Origin: Kribbella capetownensis
GTDB taxonomy: Bacteria; Actinomycetota; Actinomycetes; Propionibacteriales; Kribbellaceae
DNA length: 64,000 bases
Direction of reading: 5' to 3'
Assembly: GCF_004331485.1 (NCBI RefSeq)
Contig: NZ_SJKD01000005.1
Coordinates: 248,001 to 312,000, forward strand
Below, in pieces: positions 1-8,638 of the stretch. Made by a program: the position numbers and the translations under genes. The notes below the pieces were generated by a model that searched no databases, had not been told where the DNA came from, and saw nothing but the letters and a program-made list of their open reading frames with translations. The stretch's first letter is position 1; every line of letters starts with the position of its first letter.

Positions 1-1
1 C

Positions 2-670
2 CTGGTGAACACCATCGACGCCGACGTGGCCCTGCCGTCGGTCACCGCCGACAACTACGACGGTGCCCGGACGGCGATGGACCACCTGATGCAGTTGGGT
101 CACGAGCGAATCGCTTGTGTGCAAGGCCTGATGCGCTACCGGTGCTGCCAGGACCGCTACCGCGCGTACCTGGACGCCCTGCGTGAGGCCGGCATCCAGC
201 CCGATCCCGAGCTCACCAAGCCAGGTGACTTCGTGCCCGAGCAGATCCGCGCACGCTCCCGCGAGCTGTTCGCGCTGCCCGCTGACCAGCGTCCGACGGC
301 GGTCTTCGCGCAGTCCGATGTCACGGCGTACGGCGTGATGACCGCGGCCGCCGAGGCGGGGCTGCGGGTGCCGGAGGACGTATCGGTGCTCGGCTTCGAC
401 GACATCGAGTCGGCGGCACAGATCCGGCCGCCGCTGACCACCATCCAGCAGCCGTTCGTCGAGATGGGCAAGCGGGCCGCCGAGCTCCTGCTGTCCGAGA
501 TCGGTACGAACGACGACGACCCCGGCACCGGCGCGGAGCCGGTCGGCGAGAAGCCCTTGGCCGACCTGCCCCGTCTCGTCATGCCGACCAGCCTGATCGT
601 CCGGGCGAGTTGCGGGCCGGCGCCCGTCACCCGCAGCCGGCGCGGACGATCCCAGACCACCAAGGCCTGA
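2..670 (+). CDS. LacI-family transcriptional regulator, C-terminal part (5' truncated by window edge)
   Basis: The reading frame is already open at the window edge, so the N-terminal helix-turn-helix lies outside and only the effector-binding half is visible (about 220 residues). It has the periplasmic-binding-protein fold typical of LacI/GalR regulators: a segment on repeated sugar-repressor visits ('GHERIACVQG'), the subdomain motif 'RPTAVFAQSDVTAYGVM', then 'VPEDVSVLGFDDIESA' and 'PPLTTIQQP', which are hallmark LacI C-domain motifs. By family knowledge it binds a sugar or oligosaccharide and represses a neighbouring catabolic operon. It sits 158 bp upstream of the GH10/ABC locus on the same strand, so that locus is the likely target. 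No operator was recognised. Confidence 0.9.
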   Translation: MVNTIDADVALPSVTADNYDGARTAMDHLMQLGHERIACVQGLMRYRCCQDRYRAYLDALREAGIQPDPELTKPGDFVPEQIRARSRELFALPADQRPTAVFAQSDVTAYGVMTAAAEAGLRVPEDVSVLGFDDIESAAQIRPPLTTIQQPFVEMGKRAAELLLSEIGTNDDDPGTGAEPVGEKPLADLPRLVMPTSLIVRASCGPAPVTRSRRGRSQTTKA

Positions 671-828
671 TCCCCCGGATCGAGGTCCCGCCCGACCTGG
701 CAGACGACTGCCGGCGCTTGATCCGGCGCCGCCCACCCACAGAACCCGCGGCAGTAACCACACACCGACCCCGGTCGACGGCCGGCGGGTCAGGCGCTGC
801 TGCGCGCCTTCTGGAAGGAACCCGGAGC

Positions 829-3800
829 ATGAGGCCCTTTCCGCACACCAGAGCCAGAGTGTCCAGAAAACTGACCATCGGCATGTCCAGAAAGGTGATC
901 ATCGCAGTGGTCCTGGCCGTCGTTGCAGCGGTGGCCGTCCAGCCGGTCGCGCAGGCCGACGCCGCACCGTTCGAGGTGCTGCCGAGCGACCCGCTCGCGA
1001 ACTTCAACGAGTTCAAGAGCCTCCCCACCGACGCCACTCAGCAGATCCCGATCACCGGAAACCCGAACTTCACCAAGGCCCTCGAGATCAACGTCCCGAA
1101 CGGACCGCAGAGCCCGGGCCTCGACGGCGAGTACGAGATCACCCTCGGCGTTCCGACCGCGGCGACCGTGACCGTGGGCGACGCGATGGTCGCGACCCTG
1201 TGGGCGCGCTCGATCGAGCCGACCCAGGGCGCCACGACCGGGAACGCGCACCTGGTGTTCGAGACCGACGGGTCGCCGTTCAAGAAGTCGCTGAACGCGG
1301 CGATGCTGTACGGCTCGGACTGGCAGAAGTTCGAGTTCCCGTTCCGTGCGGCCGTCACCTACACCGCCGGCACCACTACCGCAGCACACCTGAATCTCTG
1401 GCTCGGGTACGGCGCTCAGAAGTTCCAGATCGCTGGGGTCTCGGTGCAGGACTGGGGTCAGGGGACGCCGGCCGGCTACCCGCAGGCGACCTACGAGGGC
1501 CGTGACGCGAACGCTGCCTGGCGCGCCGAGGCCAATGCGCGGATCGACCAGTACCGCAAGGGAAACCTGGCCGTCTCGGTCGTCGATCCGACCGGTCATC
1601 CGATCAGCGGTGCGACGGTCTCGGCGGTGCAGCAGACCAGTGCCTTCAAGTTCGGCGCGGCATCGGACGGCGCCCGGCTGATCGGCGATCCGTCCGGCGG
1701 GATCAGCGGGAACGACCTGCAGCAGTACCAGAGCAAGGCGTCCACGCTCTTCAACCAAGGGGCCCTGGGCAACAACTTGAAGTGGAACCACTGGGAGACC
1801 CCGACCGAGCGCGAGACGATCACGCTCCCAGCTCTGCAATGGATGCGGGAGCACGGGATCCGGATCCGCGGTCACAACCTGGTCTGGCCGTCGTGGGGCG
1901 TGATGCCGCCGGACCTGGTCAACCTGCAGAACGATCCGGCCGCACTCCGGTCGCGGATCAACACCCACGTGACTGACGAAGCCTCGGCCCTGGCCGGGAT
2001 CGTGGACGAGTGGGACGTGGTGAACGAGCCGTACTCCGAGCACAACGTGCAGGACATCCTCGGGCCGGACGAGATCGCGTCCTGGTTCCGGCTCGCCCAC
2101 CAGGCCGATCCGAACGCCGAGCTCGCACTGAACGACTACGGCATCGTCGAGAACAACGGCTGGGAGAAGCGGCACCGCGATCACGTCTACGACCTGGTCC
2201 AGTCGATGAAGTCCTCCGGTACGCCGATCGACCTGGTCGGCTTCGAGAGCCACTTCAACGGCATGCAGCTGACCTCGCCGGACGACCTGATGACGATCGT
2301 GGACCAGTTCGCCGGCCTCGGTGTGAAGGTCGCGGTCACCGAGTTCGACGTCGACACCGACGACCTGCAACTGCAGGCGGACTACACCCGCGACTTCATG
2401 ACCGCGATGTTCTCGAACCCGAACGTCAACCAGATCAGCAACTTCGGCATCTGGTCGAAGAACATCTACAATCCGCGCGTCGCGCTCTACAACGACGACT
2501 GGTCACCCAAGCCCAACGGGTTGGTCTGGGAAGACCTGATCAAGCGGCAATGGCACACCAGCGTGAACGGTCAGACCACCGCCGCCGGAACGTTCGGCAC
2601 CCGCGGCTTCCTCGGTGACTACCTGGTGACGGTCACTGTGAACGGCATCTCCAAGCAGGTGAAGGTCGCGATGCCGACCACCACCGCCGGCGCCTCGGTG
2701 AAGGTCATCGCCGACGGAGTCGCCACGACCGTCCGCACCGACACGCCGAACCCGATCGGCGACGGAGACTTCGAGAGCGGCACGCGCGGCTGGACCTCGC
2801 TGGGCACTGGCCCGGGTACGGCGGCCAACGCGCACAGCGGACACACCGCGCTGGCGCTCGAGCCCGGATCGGGCGTCACGCAGAACATCACCGGTCTCAC
2901 CCCCGGCACGAGCTACCTGCTGTCCGGGTGGGGGAGGCTCAACGCCGGCGGCACCCAGTGCTACGTCGGTGTGCGCGGCGGAGCCACCGCGGGTACGCCG
3001 ACCTTCCAGTACGAGCTCGCGTACGCCGACGAACGCGCCTACACGCAGAAGCTCGCGGCCTTCACTCCACCGACCGGGACGAAGTGGGTCCAGGCGTTCG
3101 CCTGGTCCAACCCCAACCCGAGCTCGGCGCAGTGCACACTCGACGACCTTGCGATCACTCCGACGGACGGCACCCCGCCACCGGCTCAGGGTCCACCGGC
3201 CATCGCGCCGACGCTGCCGACTGCGTCGGTGTTGGGGAACGGAAGCCTGGAGTACCAGTCGGCCACGACGGGGTGGTACTGCCTCGGCACCTGCACCCTG
3301 AAGAACGCATCGACGACCCCGCACACCGGTAGCGGCGACCTGTCCGTCACCGGCCGTGAAGCGGCCTGGGCCGGCCCGGCACAAGGCGTGCCGGTCACCA
3401 ACGGGGGTCTGTACGACTCGTCCGCCTGGGTCCGGCTGGTCAGCGGATCCGACACCGCCATGGTCAGTCTGAAGCTCACCACGTCGACCGGATCAACGAC
3501 GATCCGGCTCGGCTCGGCGCCGGTCACCTCGACCGGGTGGACGCGGATCTCGGCTGCCAACACGAACGTCTCCTGGACCGGGACGCTCACCAAGGCCGAA
3601 TGGTGGATCAGTACGACGACCGGCGCCGGCAACCTGCTCGTCGACGACGCCTCCTTCGCGCCGATGGCCAAGACCGTCACCGACCCGCCCTCCGGTCCAG
3701 CGGAGACCGCGTTCAACCCGGTGCAGCCGACCGCTGCCTGCGTCGTACGCAACGTTGCCGACAGCACCTACACGGCGTACTTCGGCTACTCGAACGCCAA

Positions 3801-4020
3801 CAACTACTACATCCCGGTTCCGGTCGGCAGCGACAACTCGTTCAGCCCCGGCCCGTCCGACCGTGGCCAGACCGTCTCGTTCCTGCCCTTCCAGCGCCCG
3901 CGTCGCGTCGCGGTCACCTGGGACGGCAGCCCCCTCACCTGGCGGCTCGGCTCAATGACCCAGACCGCCTCGTCCACGTCTCCGGCGTGCGGCGCGGCTG
4001 CCAGTACTCATCGGAGGTAA
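829..4020 (+). CDS. Secreted multidomain GH10 endo-1,4-beta-xylanase
   Basis: Predicted 1063 aa. The frame is open from 610, but ATG 829 has an AG-rich GGAAGGA upstream and begins a plausible Sec signal (basic region to about residue 22, hydrophobic core, 'VAQADA' cleavage). A carbohydrate-binding-like beta domain (about 48-220) precedes the GH10 barrel (about 235-600). The acid/base is Glu400 in 'WDVVNEP' and the nucleophile Glu505 in 'TEFDV', both GH10 hallmarks. Two CBM_4_9-like modules follow (about 645-780 and 800-945). The last domain (about 965-1060) starts and ends with single cysteines (C971, C1054) and has the 'FGYSNANN..IPVG' pattern seen in actinobacterial exoproteins. GH10 enzymes cut xylan outside the cell. 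The ABC importer starts 4 bp downstream. Confidence 0.92.
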   Translation: MRPFPHTRARVSRKLTIGMSRKVIIAVVLAVVAAVAVQPVAQADAAPFEVLPSDPLANFNEFKSLPTDATQQIPITGNPNFTKALEINVPNGPQSPGLDGEYEITLGVPTAATVTVGDAMVATLWARSIEPTQGATTGNAHLVFETDGSPFKKSLNAAMLYGSDWQKFEFPFRAAVTYTAGTTTAAHLNLWLGYGAQKFQIAGVSVQDWGQGTPAGYPQATYEGRDANAAWRAEANARIDQYRKGNLAVSVVDPTGHPISGATVSAVQQTSAFKFGAASDGARLIGDPSGGISGNDLQQYQSKASTLFNQGALGNNLKWNHWETPTERETITLPALQWMREHGIRIRGHNLVWPSWGVMPPDLVNLQNDPAALRSRINTHVTDEASALAGIVDEWDVVNEPYSEHNVQDILGPDEIASWFRLAHQADPNAELALNDYGIVENNGWEKRHRDHVYDLVQSMKSSGTPIDLVGFESHFNGMQLTSPDDLMTIVDQFAGLGVKVAVTEFDVDTDDLQLQADYTRDFMTAMFSNPNVNQISNFGIWSKNIYNPRVALYNDDWSPKPNGLVWEDLIKRQWHTSVNGQTTAAGTFGTRGFLGDYLVTVTVNGISKQVKVAMPTTTAGASVKVIADGVATTVRTDTPNPIGDGDFESGTRGWTSLGTGPGTAANAHSGHTALALEPGSGVTQNITGLTPGTSYLLSGWGRLNAGGTQCYVGVRGGATAGTPTFQYELAYADERAYTQKLAAFTPPTGTKWVQAFAWSNPNPSSAQCTLDDLAITPTDGTPPPAQGPPAIAPTLPTASVLGNGSLEYQSATTGWYCLGTCTLKNASTTPHTGSGDLSVTGREAAWAGPAQGVPVTNGGLYDSSAWVRLVSGSDTAMVSLKLTTSTGSTTIRLGSAPVTSTGWTRISAANTNVSWTGTLTKAEWWISTTTGAGNLLVDDASFAPMAKTVTDPPSGPAETAFNPVQPTAACVVRNVADSTYTAYFGYSNANNYYIPVPVGSDNSFSPGPSDRGQTVSFLPFQRPRRVAVTWDGSPLTWRLGSMTQTASSTSPACGAAASTHRR

Positions 4021-4024
4021 TGCA

Positions 4025-5506
4025 ATGTCATCCCGCATCTCACGACGGACCCTGCTCCGGGGCGCAGCCGCTGTGGCCGGCGCCGGCGCGGCCGGCGCAC
4101 TGGCCGGCTGCTCGTCGGACGACAACAGCGGCGGCACGGGCACGAAGGCCCAGACCACGATCACCTACTGGGACTGGTACGCCAGCCAGGCCGGGTGGGT
4201 GGACAACGAGATCAAGCTGTTCCAGCAGGCGCATCCGGGGATCGCGGTCAAGAAGACCACGCAGGTCAGTGACAAGTACGCCGACCTGGTCTCGCTGGCC
4301 TACCGCAGCAACAACCCGCCGGACATCCTGATGGTGCCGAAGAGCCCGCAGCTCAGCCAGCAGGTGACGCAGGACTGGCTGCTACCGGTCGACAAGTGGG
4401 CGACGAAGGACTGGCAGTCCCGGTTCCCCCAGAGCAGCTTCGTCGAGGGCGTCGACATGTTCGACGGCAAGATCTACACCGCGCCGTTCGCGGCACCGGC
4501 CCCGTCCCTGCAGCTGTACGTCCACCACAAGGTGTTCAAGGACGCCGGACTGACCGAGTCCGACGGCAGCGTGAAGCTGCCCAAGAGCTGGGACGACGTG
4601 ACGCATGCGGCAGAGGCGATCGCGTCGAAGAGCGGCGGCAAGGTCGCGCCGTTCGGATTCGGCAACTCGACGAACACGACCCTGGCCTGGTGGCTCGATC
4701 TGTTCGTCCGCGGCGCCGGCTCGCCCGGCGGTGCGGCCGTCGGCGGGATCGACGGGATGGACTACCGCGTCGGCCAGTGGACGTTCGGCACCGACCGGAA
4801 CTACGCCGACGTGATCAACCTGCTGCTGGAGTGGAAGAACAAGAACTGGTTCTACCCGAACTCGATGAGCATCTCGGACGAACAGGCCCGGGCGTTCTTC
4901 GAGCGCGGCCGGTTCGGGATGACGGTCGGCGGTGTCTGGAACCAGCCGGAATGGACTGAGCACAAGTTCACCGACTACAGCCTGGTCACGCTGCCGGCTC
5001 CGGACGGCAACCCGAAGGCGCTGTTCTACGGGCCGCCCGGCGGCAAGTTCGTCGCCGTGTCGTCGAAGTCCAAGCACGCCGACGAGGCGTGGGCGTGGTT
5101 CGACTGGCTGTACAGCAAGGACGCCGGCAAGCGCTGGGTCGAGCAGGGCCAGGGCCTGTCGGTCTACGCGGACAACAACGACCCGAAGGGCGTCACGTTC
5201 GCACCCTTCGCGCAGTACGTCGCGATGTCCGGGACTGCTGTGGTCGGTCCGCAGCCGACGGTCCGCAATCCGCTGCTGACCAAGCTCGAGCTGCCCGCGG
5301 TGAAGCCGGACATCAACGATGTCCTGTCGGGCATCTGGACCGGTCAGCTGAAGGACGTCCAGGGCACGCTGTCGTCGCTGACGGACAAGATGAACCAGGC
5401 GCTGTCCGACGCGGTGAAGAAGGTCGGCACCGGTGCGAGCCAGAAGGACTTCGCCTTCCCGGACTGGGACCTGACCAAGCCGTACACCACCAAACCGGGC
5501 GCCTGA
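4025..5506 (+). CDS. ABC sugar transporter, substrate-binding lipoprotein (Tat-type signal)
   Basis: 493 aa. The N-terminus 'MSSRISRRTLLRG' has a twin-arginine motif followed by a hydrophobic stretch and lipobox 'LAGC' (Cys about 28), so it is probably exported by Tat and lipid-anchored. The rest matches family 1 extracellular solute-binding proteins (MalE-like), including 'ITYWDWYASQAGWVDNEI' near the start and 'DEAWAWFDWLYSKDAGKRW' near the end. By family, it captures oligosaccharides for the two permeases that follow. It begins 4 bp after the xylanase, so xylo-oligosaccharides or arabinoxylan fragments are the best guess for the ligand. It overlaps the next gene at TGATG. Confidence 0.92.
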   Translation: MSSRISRRTLLRGAAAVAGAGAAGALAGCSSDDNSGGTGTKAQTTITYWDWYASQAGWVDNEIKLFQQAHPGIAVKKTTQVSDKYADLVSLAYRSNNPPDILMVPKSPQLSQQVTQDWLLPVDKWATKDWQSRFPQSSFVEGVDMFDGKIYTAPFAAPAPSLQLYVHHKVFKDAGLTESDGSVKLPKSWDDVTHAAEAIASKSGGKVAPFGFGNSTNTTLAWWLDLFVRGAGSPGGAAVGGIDGMDYRVGQWTFGTDRNYADVINLLLEWKNKNWFYPNSMSISDEQARAFFERGRFGMTVGGVWNQPEWTEHKFTDYSLVTLPAPDGNPKALFYGPPGGKFVAVSSKSKHADEAWAWFDWLYSKDAGKRWVEQGQGLSVYADNNDPKGVTFAPFAQYVAMSGTAVVGPQPTVRNPLLTKLELPAVKPDINDVLSGIWTGQLKDVQGTLSSLTDKMNQALSDAVKKVGTGASQKDFAFPDWDLTKPYTTKPGA

Positions 5507-6498
5507 TGGTGACAACCGTCAGCGTCCGCGAGGACGTCGCCACGGCCGAGCCGCCCCGCTCGGCCGGCCGGCGGCGGGCGCGACGCCGGACGTACCTGTG
5601 GTCGTACGTCTACCTGGCCCCGATGATGGTGTTGCTGCTCGCCTTCGTGGTGTACCCGATCGTGGCGTCGCTCGGGTACACGTTCTACAAGTGGGACGGG
5701 ATCGGCGACCCGACCGACTTCGTCGGGCTGGACAACTTCCGGCAGATCGTGCACGACAGCATCTTCTGGCGCTCACTCGGCCACACCTTCGTGTACGCCG
5801 CCTTCGTCGTGCCGACCCAGCTCGTGCTGGCCCTGGCGCTCGCGCTGGTGCTGAACAACAAGCGGCTGCGGTTCGCCTCGTTCTACCGCACGTTGTTCTT
5901 CCTGCCGGTGGTGACGTCGGCGGCGGTGATCGGTGTCGTGATCCAGTTGCTGGTGTCGAACTTCGGCGACTCGATCAACGACCTGCTGCTGAAGCTGCAC
6001 GTGATCGACCAGCGCGTCGACTGGCTGGGCGACCCGCACTTCGCGCTGGCGATCATCATCCTGGTCGGGATCTGGCATACGTTCGGCTACAACCTCGTGT
6101 ACTTCCTGGCCGGGCTGCAGACGATCCCGGACGAGCTGTACGAGGCGGCCCGGCTGGACGGCGCGGGTCCGCTGGCGACGTTCCGGTACATCACGATCCC
6201 GATGCTGCGAGCTGTCGGTGTGGTGATCGTGATCCTGGCGGTGATCGGGACGTTCCAGATCTTCGATCTCGTCCAGGTGCTGACCAGTGGTGGGCCGTAC
6301 TTCTCCACCGAGGTCGTGAACACCTACATCTACCACCTCGCGTTCGGTGGCAGTAATGCGAACGCGGTACAGCCCGACATCGGTCTGGCATCGGCCGCGT
6401 CGTTCATCTACGGCGTCCTGCTGATCGTCTTCTCGGTCGTGCAGGTCCTCGTACTGCGCTCACTAGCGAAGCGCAGGGCAACGGGAGGAAAGGCATGA
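5506..6498 (+). CDS. ABC sugar transporter permease (MalF/UgpA type)
   Basis: 330 aa. The start is ATG 5506, whose A is the last base of the upstream TGA. A short basic cytoplasmic N-terminus precedes six predicted membrane segments, the first around 'YLAPMMVLLLAFVVYPIVA'. The EAA loop that docks the ATPase is visible as 'ELYEAARLDGAGPLATFRYI'. This is the first of two inner-membrane subunits of a carbohydrate importer. No ATPase gene is present nearby, which is common in actinobacteria, where one MsiK-type ATPase serves many such importers. It overlaps the next permease by 4 bp (ATGA). Confidence 0.93.
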   Translation: MVTTVSVREDVATAEPPRSAGRRRARRRTYLWSYVYLAPMMVLLLAFVVYPIVASLGYTFYKWDGIGDPTDFVGLDNFRQIVHDSIFWRSLGHTFVYAAFVVPTQLVLALALALVLNNKRLRFASFYRTLFFLPVVTSAAVIGVVIQLLVSNFGDSINDLLLKLHVIDQRVDWLGDPHFALAIIILVGIWHTFGYNLVYFLAGLQTIPDELYEAARLDGAGPLATFRYITIPMLRAVGVVIVILAVIGTFQIFDLVQVLTSGGPYFSTEVVNTYIYHLAFGGSNANAVQPDIGLASAASFIYGVLLIVFSVVQVLVLRSLAKRRATGGKA

Positions 6499-7325
6499 CG
6501 CGCCGCCGGGTGGTCACCGTGATGACCCATGTCGCCTTGCTGGTCAGCGGTCTGGCCTGGCTGTACCCGTTGTTCTGGGCGCTGGGCAGTTCGCTCAAGG
6601 GCGACGACGACTTCTTCAGCGAGGGGCTCAACCCGATGCCCTCGCACTTCCTGTGGGCGAACTACCTCGACGCGTGGCGCGAGGCGTCGTTCGGCAGATA
6701 CTTCCTGAACACTTTAGTGATCACCCTCGGGACAGTGGTGGTCACTTTAGTAGTCACATCCACCGCAGGGTACGTACTTGCCCGTACACGCTTCCCGGGT
6801 CGCGGCTTCTGCCTCGGGCTCGTGTCGGCGACGTTGTTCCTGCCGCACGGCTACACGATCATTCCGGTGTTCGACCTGATGCAGCGGCTGCATCTGCTGA
6901 ACAGCCTGTGGTCGGTGATCATCGTGCAGGCGTCCGGCGGAGTGGTGTTCGGGACGTTCCTGTTCATGGGCTACTTCATGGCGATCGACCGTGAGCTGGA
7001 GGACGCGGCCCAGGTCGACGGCGCGAACTTCCACCAGACGTTCGCGCGGATCATGCTGCCGCTGTCCGGCCCGATGCTGGCCACGGTCGGGTTGTTCACC
7101 GCGATCAGCGCCTGGAACAGCTTCTTCATCCCGCTGGTCTTCACTCTCGGGCGGCCGGAACTGCGGACGCTGGCGATCGGCATGTACGCGTTCATCGGCG
7201 AGAACTCGACCGAGTGGACGCTGCTGTGCGCCGGCACGGTGATCACGCTGGCGCCGATCATCCTGCTCTTCCTGCTCCTGCAACGCTTCTTCGTCAACGG
7301 CCTGGCCGGCGCGGTCAAGCAATAG
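6495..7325 (+). CDS. ABC sugar transporter permease (MalG/UgpE type)
   Basis: 276 aa, with about six membrane segments. The first lies at 'HVALLVSGLAWLYPLFWALG' and the EAA loop is 'RELEDAAQVDGANFHQTFARI'-like around residues 160-180. The usual MalG-type C-terminus ends shortly after the last helix ('RFFVNGLAGAVKQ'). It pairs with the preceding permease through a 4-bp ATGA overlap, so the two are probably translationally coupled and made in equal amounts. A GAGG-like ribosome site close to its stop (AGGAGGA at 7324-7330) serves the following dehydrogenase, so all four genes from the binding protein onward read as one operon. Confidence 0.93.
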   Translation: MTRRRVVTVMTHVALLVSGLAWLYPLFWALGSSLKGDDDFFSEGLNPMPSHFLWANYLDAWREASFGRYFLNTLVITLGTVVVTLVVTSTAGYVLARTRFPGRGFCLGLVSATLFLPHGYTIIPVFDLMQRLHLLNSLWSVIIVQASGGVVFGTFLFMGYFMAIDRELEDAAQVDGANFHQTFARIMLPLSGPMLATVGLFTAISAWNSFFIPLVFTLGRPELRTLAIGMYAFIGENSTEWTLLCAGTVITLAPIILLFLLLQRFFVNGLAGAVKQ

Positions 7326-7336
7326 GAGGACTCTGT

Positions 7337-8638
7337 ATGCCCACCCCCGTACGGACCGCGGTCGTCGGCACCGGCAACCGTGCCCAGCTGTTCACCGAAG
7401 GGCTGGCCAAACGCGACGGGTACGACGTGGTGGCGCTGTGCGACCCGAACTCGGTGCGGATGGCGTTCCACAACCGGATGCTGCTGGCCGCCGGTCGCAG
7501 GCCGGCCCACCAGTGGCCGCCGGCCCGGTTCGACGAGATGATCCGGGTCGAGCGGATCGAGCTGCTCGTGGTCACCACGGTCGACGCCACTCACAACCGC
7601 TACATCGAGGCCGCGCTGCGTGCCGGCGTCCGGGTGATCAGCGAGAAGCCGATGACCACCGATGCGACCAAGGCCCAGAGCATTCTGGACACGGTCCGGG
7701 AGACCGGCGGCGAACTCGCGGTGGCGTACAACTACCGCTTCAATCCCGTCCACCGGAAGGTCCGCGAACTGTTGGCCGGCGGCGCGATCGGCGACATCCA
7801 CTCGGTGCACTTCGAGTGGCTGCTCGACGTCTCGCATGGCGCGGACTACTTCCGGCGCTGGCATCGCGACAAGGCGAACTCCGGCGGCCTGATGGTGCAC
7901 AAAGCCAGTCACCACTTCGACCTGGTCAACTGGTGGCTCGGCGCGGAGCCCCGGATCGTCTACGGCCAAGGCCAGTTGGCGTTCTACGGGCCTGACCACA
8001 AGCACGGGTACGCGCGGGACTACGCGCGAGCTCACGGATCGGAGACGTCGCTCGATGATCCGTTCGCCTTGCATCTGGCGGACAACGCGACCCTGAAGGA
8101 GCTCTACCTGGACGCCGAGGTGGAGGACGGCTACTACCGCGACCGGAACGTCTTCGCACCGGGCGTCACGATCGAGGACGACATGGCGCTGCTGGTGTCG
8201 TACGACAGCGGTGCGTCGATGAGCTACCACCTGACCGCGTACTCGCCGGCCGAGGGCTATCGGGTGATGTTCAACGGCTCGGGTGGCCGGCTCGAACTGA
8301 ATGTCGAAGAGTCGACATGGACGATGCCGCACCTGCGCGTCGCGTCGGCCCGTGGAGCCGTTCACGGCGACCTCGCCGCACCGACGGCAGGCCAGACGAG
8401 CATCACCCTGCGGCCGCTGTGGTCACCACCCGAGGACCACACGGTCGACCACGACCACGCCGGCCACGGCGGAGCCGATGCCCGCGTTCTCGCTGCCCTG
8501 CTGGACGACGACCCCACGCACGCGGCGGATGTCGCCGACGCTCGGCAAGCTGCGTTGGCCTTGGTCACCGGCCTGGCCGCCAACCGGTCGTTCGAGACCG
8601 GCCGGCCGGTGCGGACGAGCGACGTACTTGATCTCTAA
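7337..8638 (+). CDS. Gfo/Idh/MocA-family NAD(P)-dependent oxidoreductase
   Basis: 433 aa. The frame is open upstream, but ATG 7337 follows AGGAGGA at good spacing. The N-terminal Rossmann fold starts with 'AVVGTGNRAQLF', and the family's 'EKP' lysine motif is seen in 'ISEKPMTTDATKA'. The C-terminal beta-sheet domain contains 'GGLMVHKASHHFDLVNWWLG', where the HxxD-type pair is expected to help catalysis. Family members oxidise or reduce sugars and sugar derivatives with NAD(P). As the last gene of the xylan/ABC operon it probably handles an imported sugar; the substrate cannot be read from sequence. Its TAA overlaps the TAG of the convergent STAND gene by 4 bp. Confidence 0.9.
   Translation: MPTPVRTAVVGTGNRAQLFTEGLAKRDGYDVVALCDPNSVRMAFHNRMLLAAGRRPAHQWPPARFDEMIRVERIELLVVTTVDATHNRYIEAALRAGVRVISEKPMTTDATKAQSILDTVRETGGELAVAYNYRFNPVHRKVRELLAGGAIGDIHSVHFEWLLDVSHGADYFRRWHRDKANSGGLMVHKASHHFDLVNWWLGAEPRIVYGQGQLAFYGPDHKHGYARDYARAHGSETSLDDPFALHLADNATLKELYLDAEVEDGYYRDRNVFAPGVTIEDDMALLVSYDSGASMSYHLTAYSPAEGYRVMFNGSGGRLELNVEESTWTMPHLRVASARGAVHGDLAAPTAGQTSITLRPLWSPPEDHTVDHDHAGHGGADARVLAALLDDDPTHAADVADARQAALALVTGLAANRSFETGRPVRTSDVLDL

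Noticed and set aside
610..828. Upstream extension of the xylanase frame
   Set aside because: It overlaps the LacI gene and would put 73 unrelated residues before a clean signal peptide; ATG 829 with GGAAGGA is better.
5089..5505. Upstream extension of the first permease frame
   Set aside because: It overlaps the binding protein gene in another frame; the TGATG junction at 5504-5508 gives the natural start.
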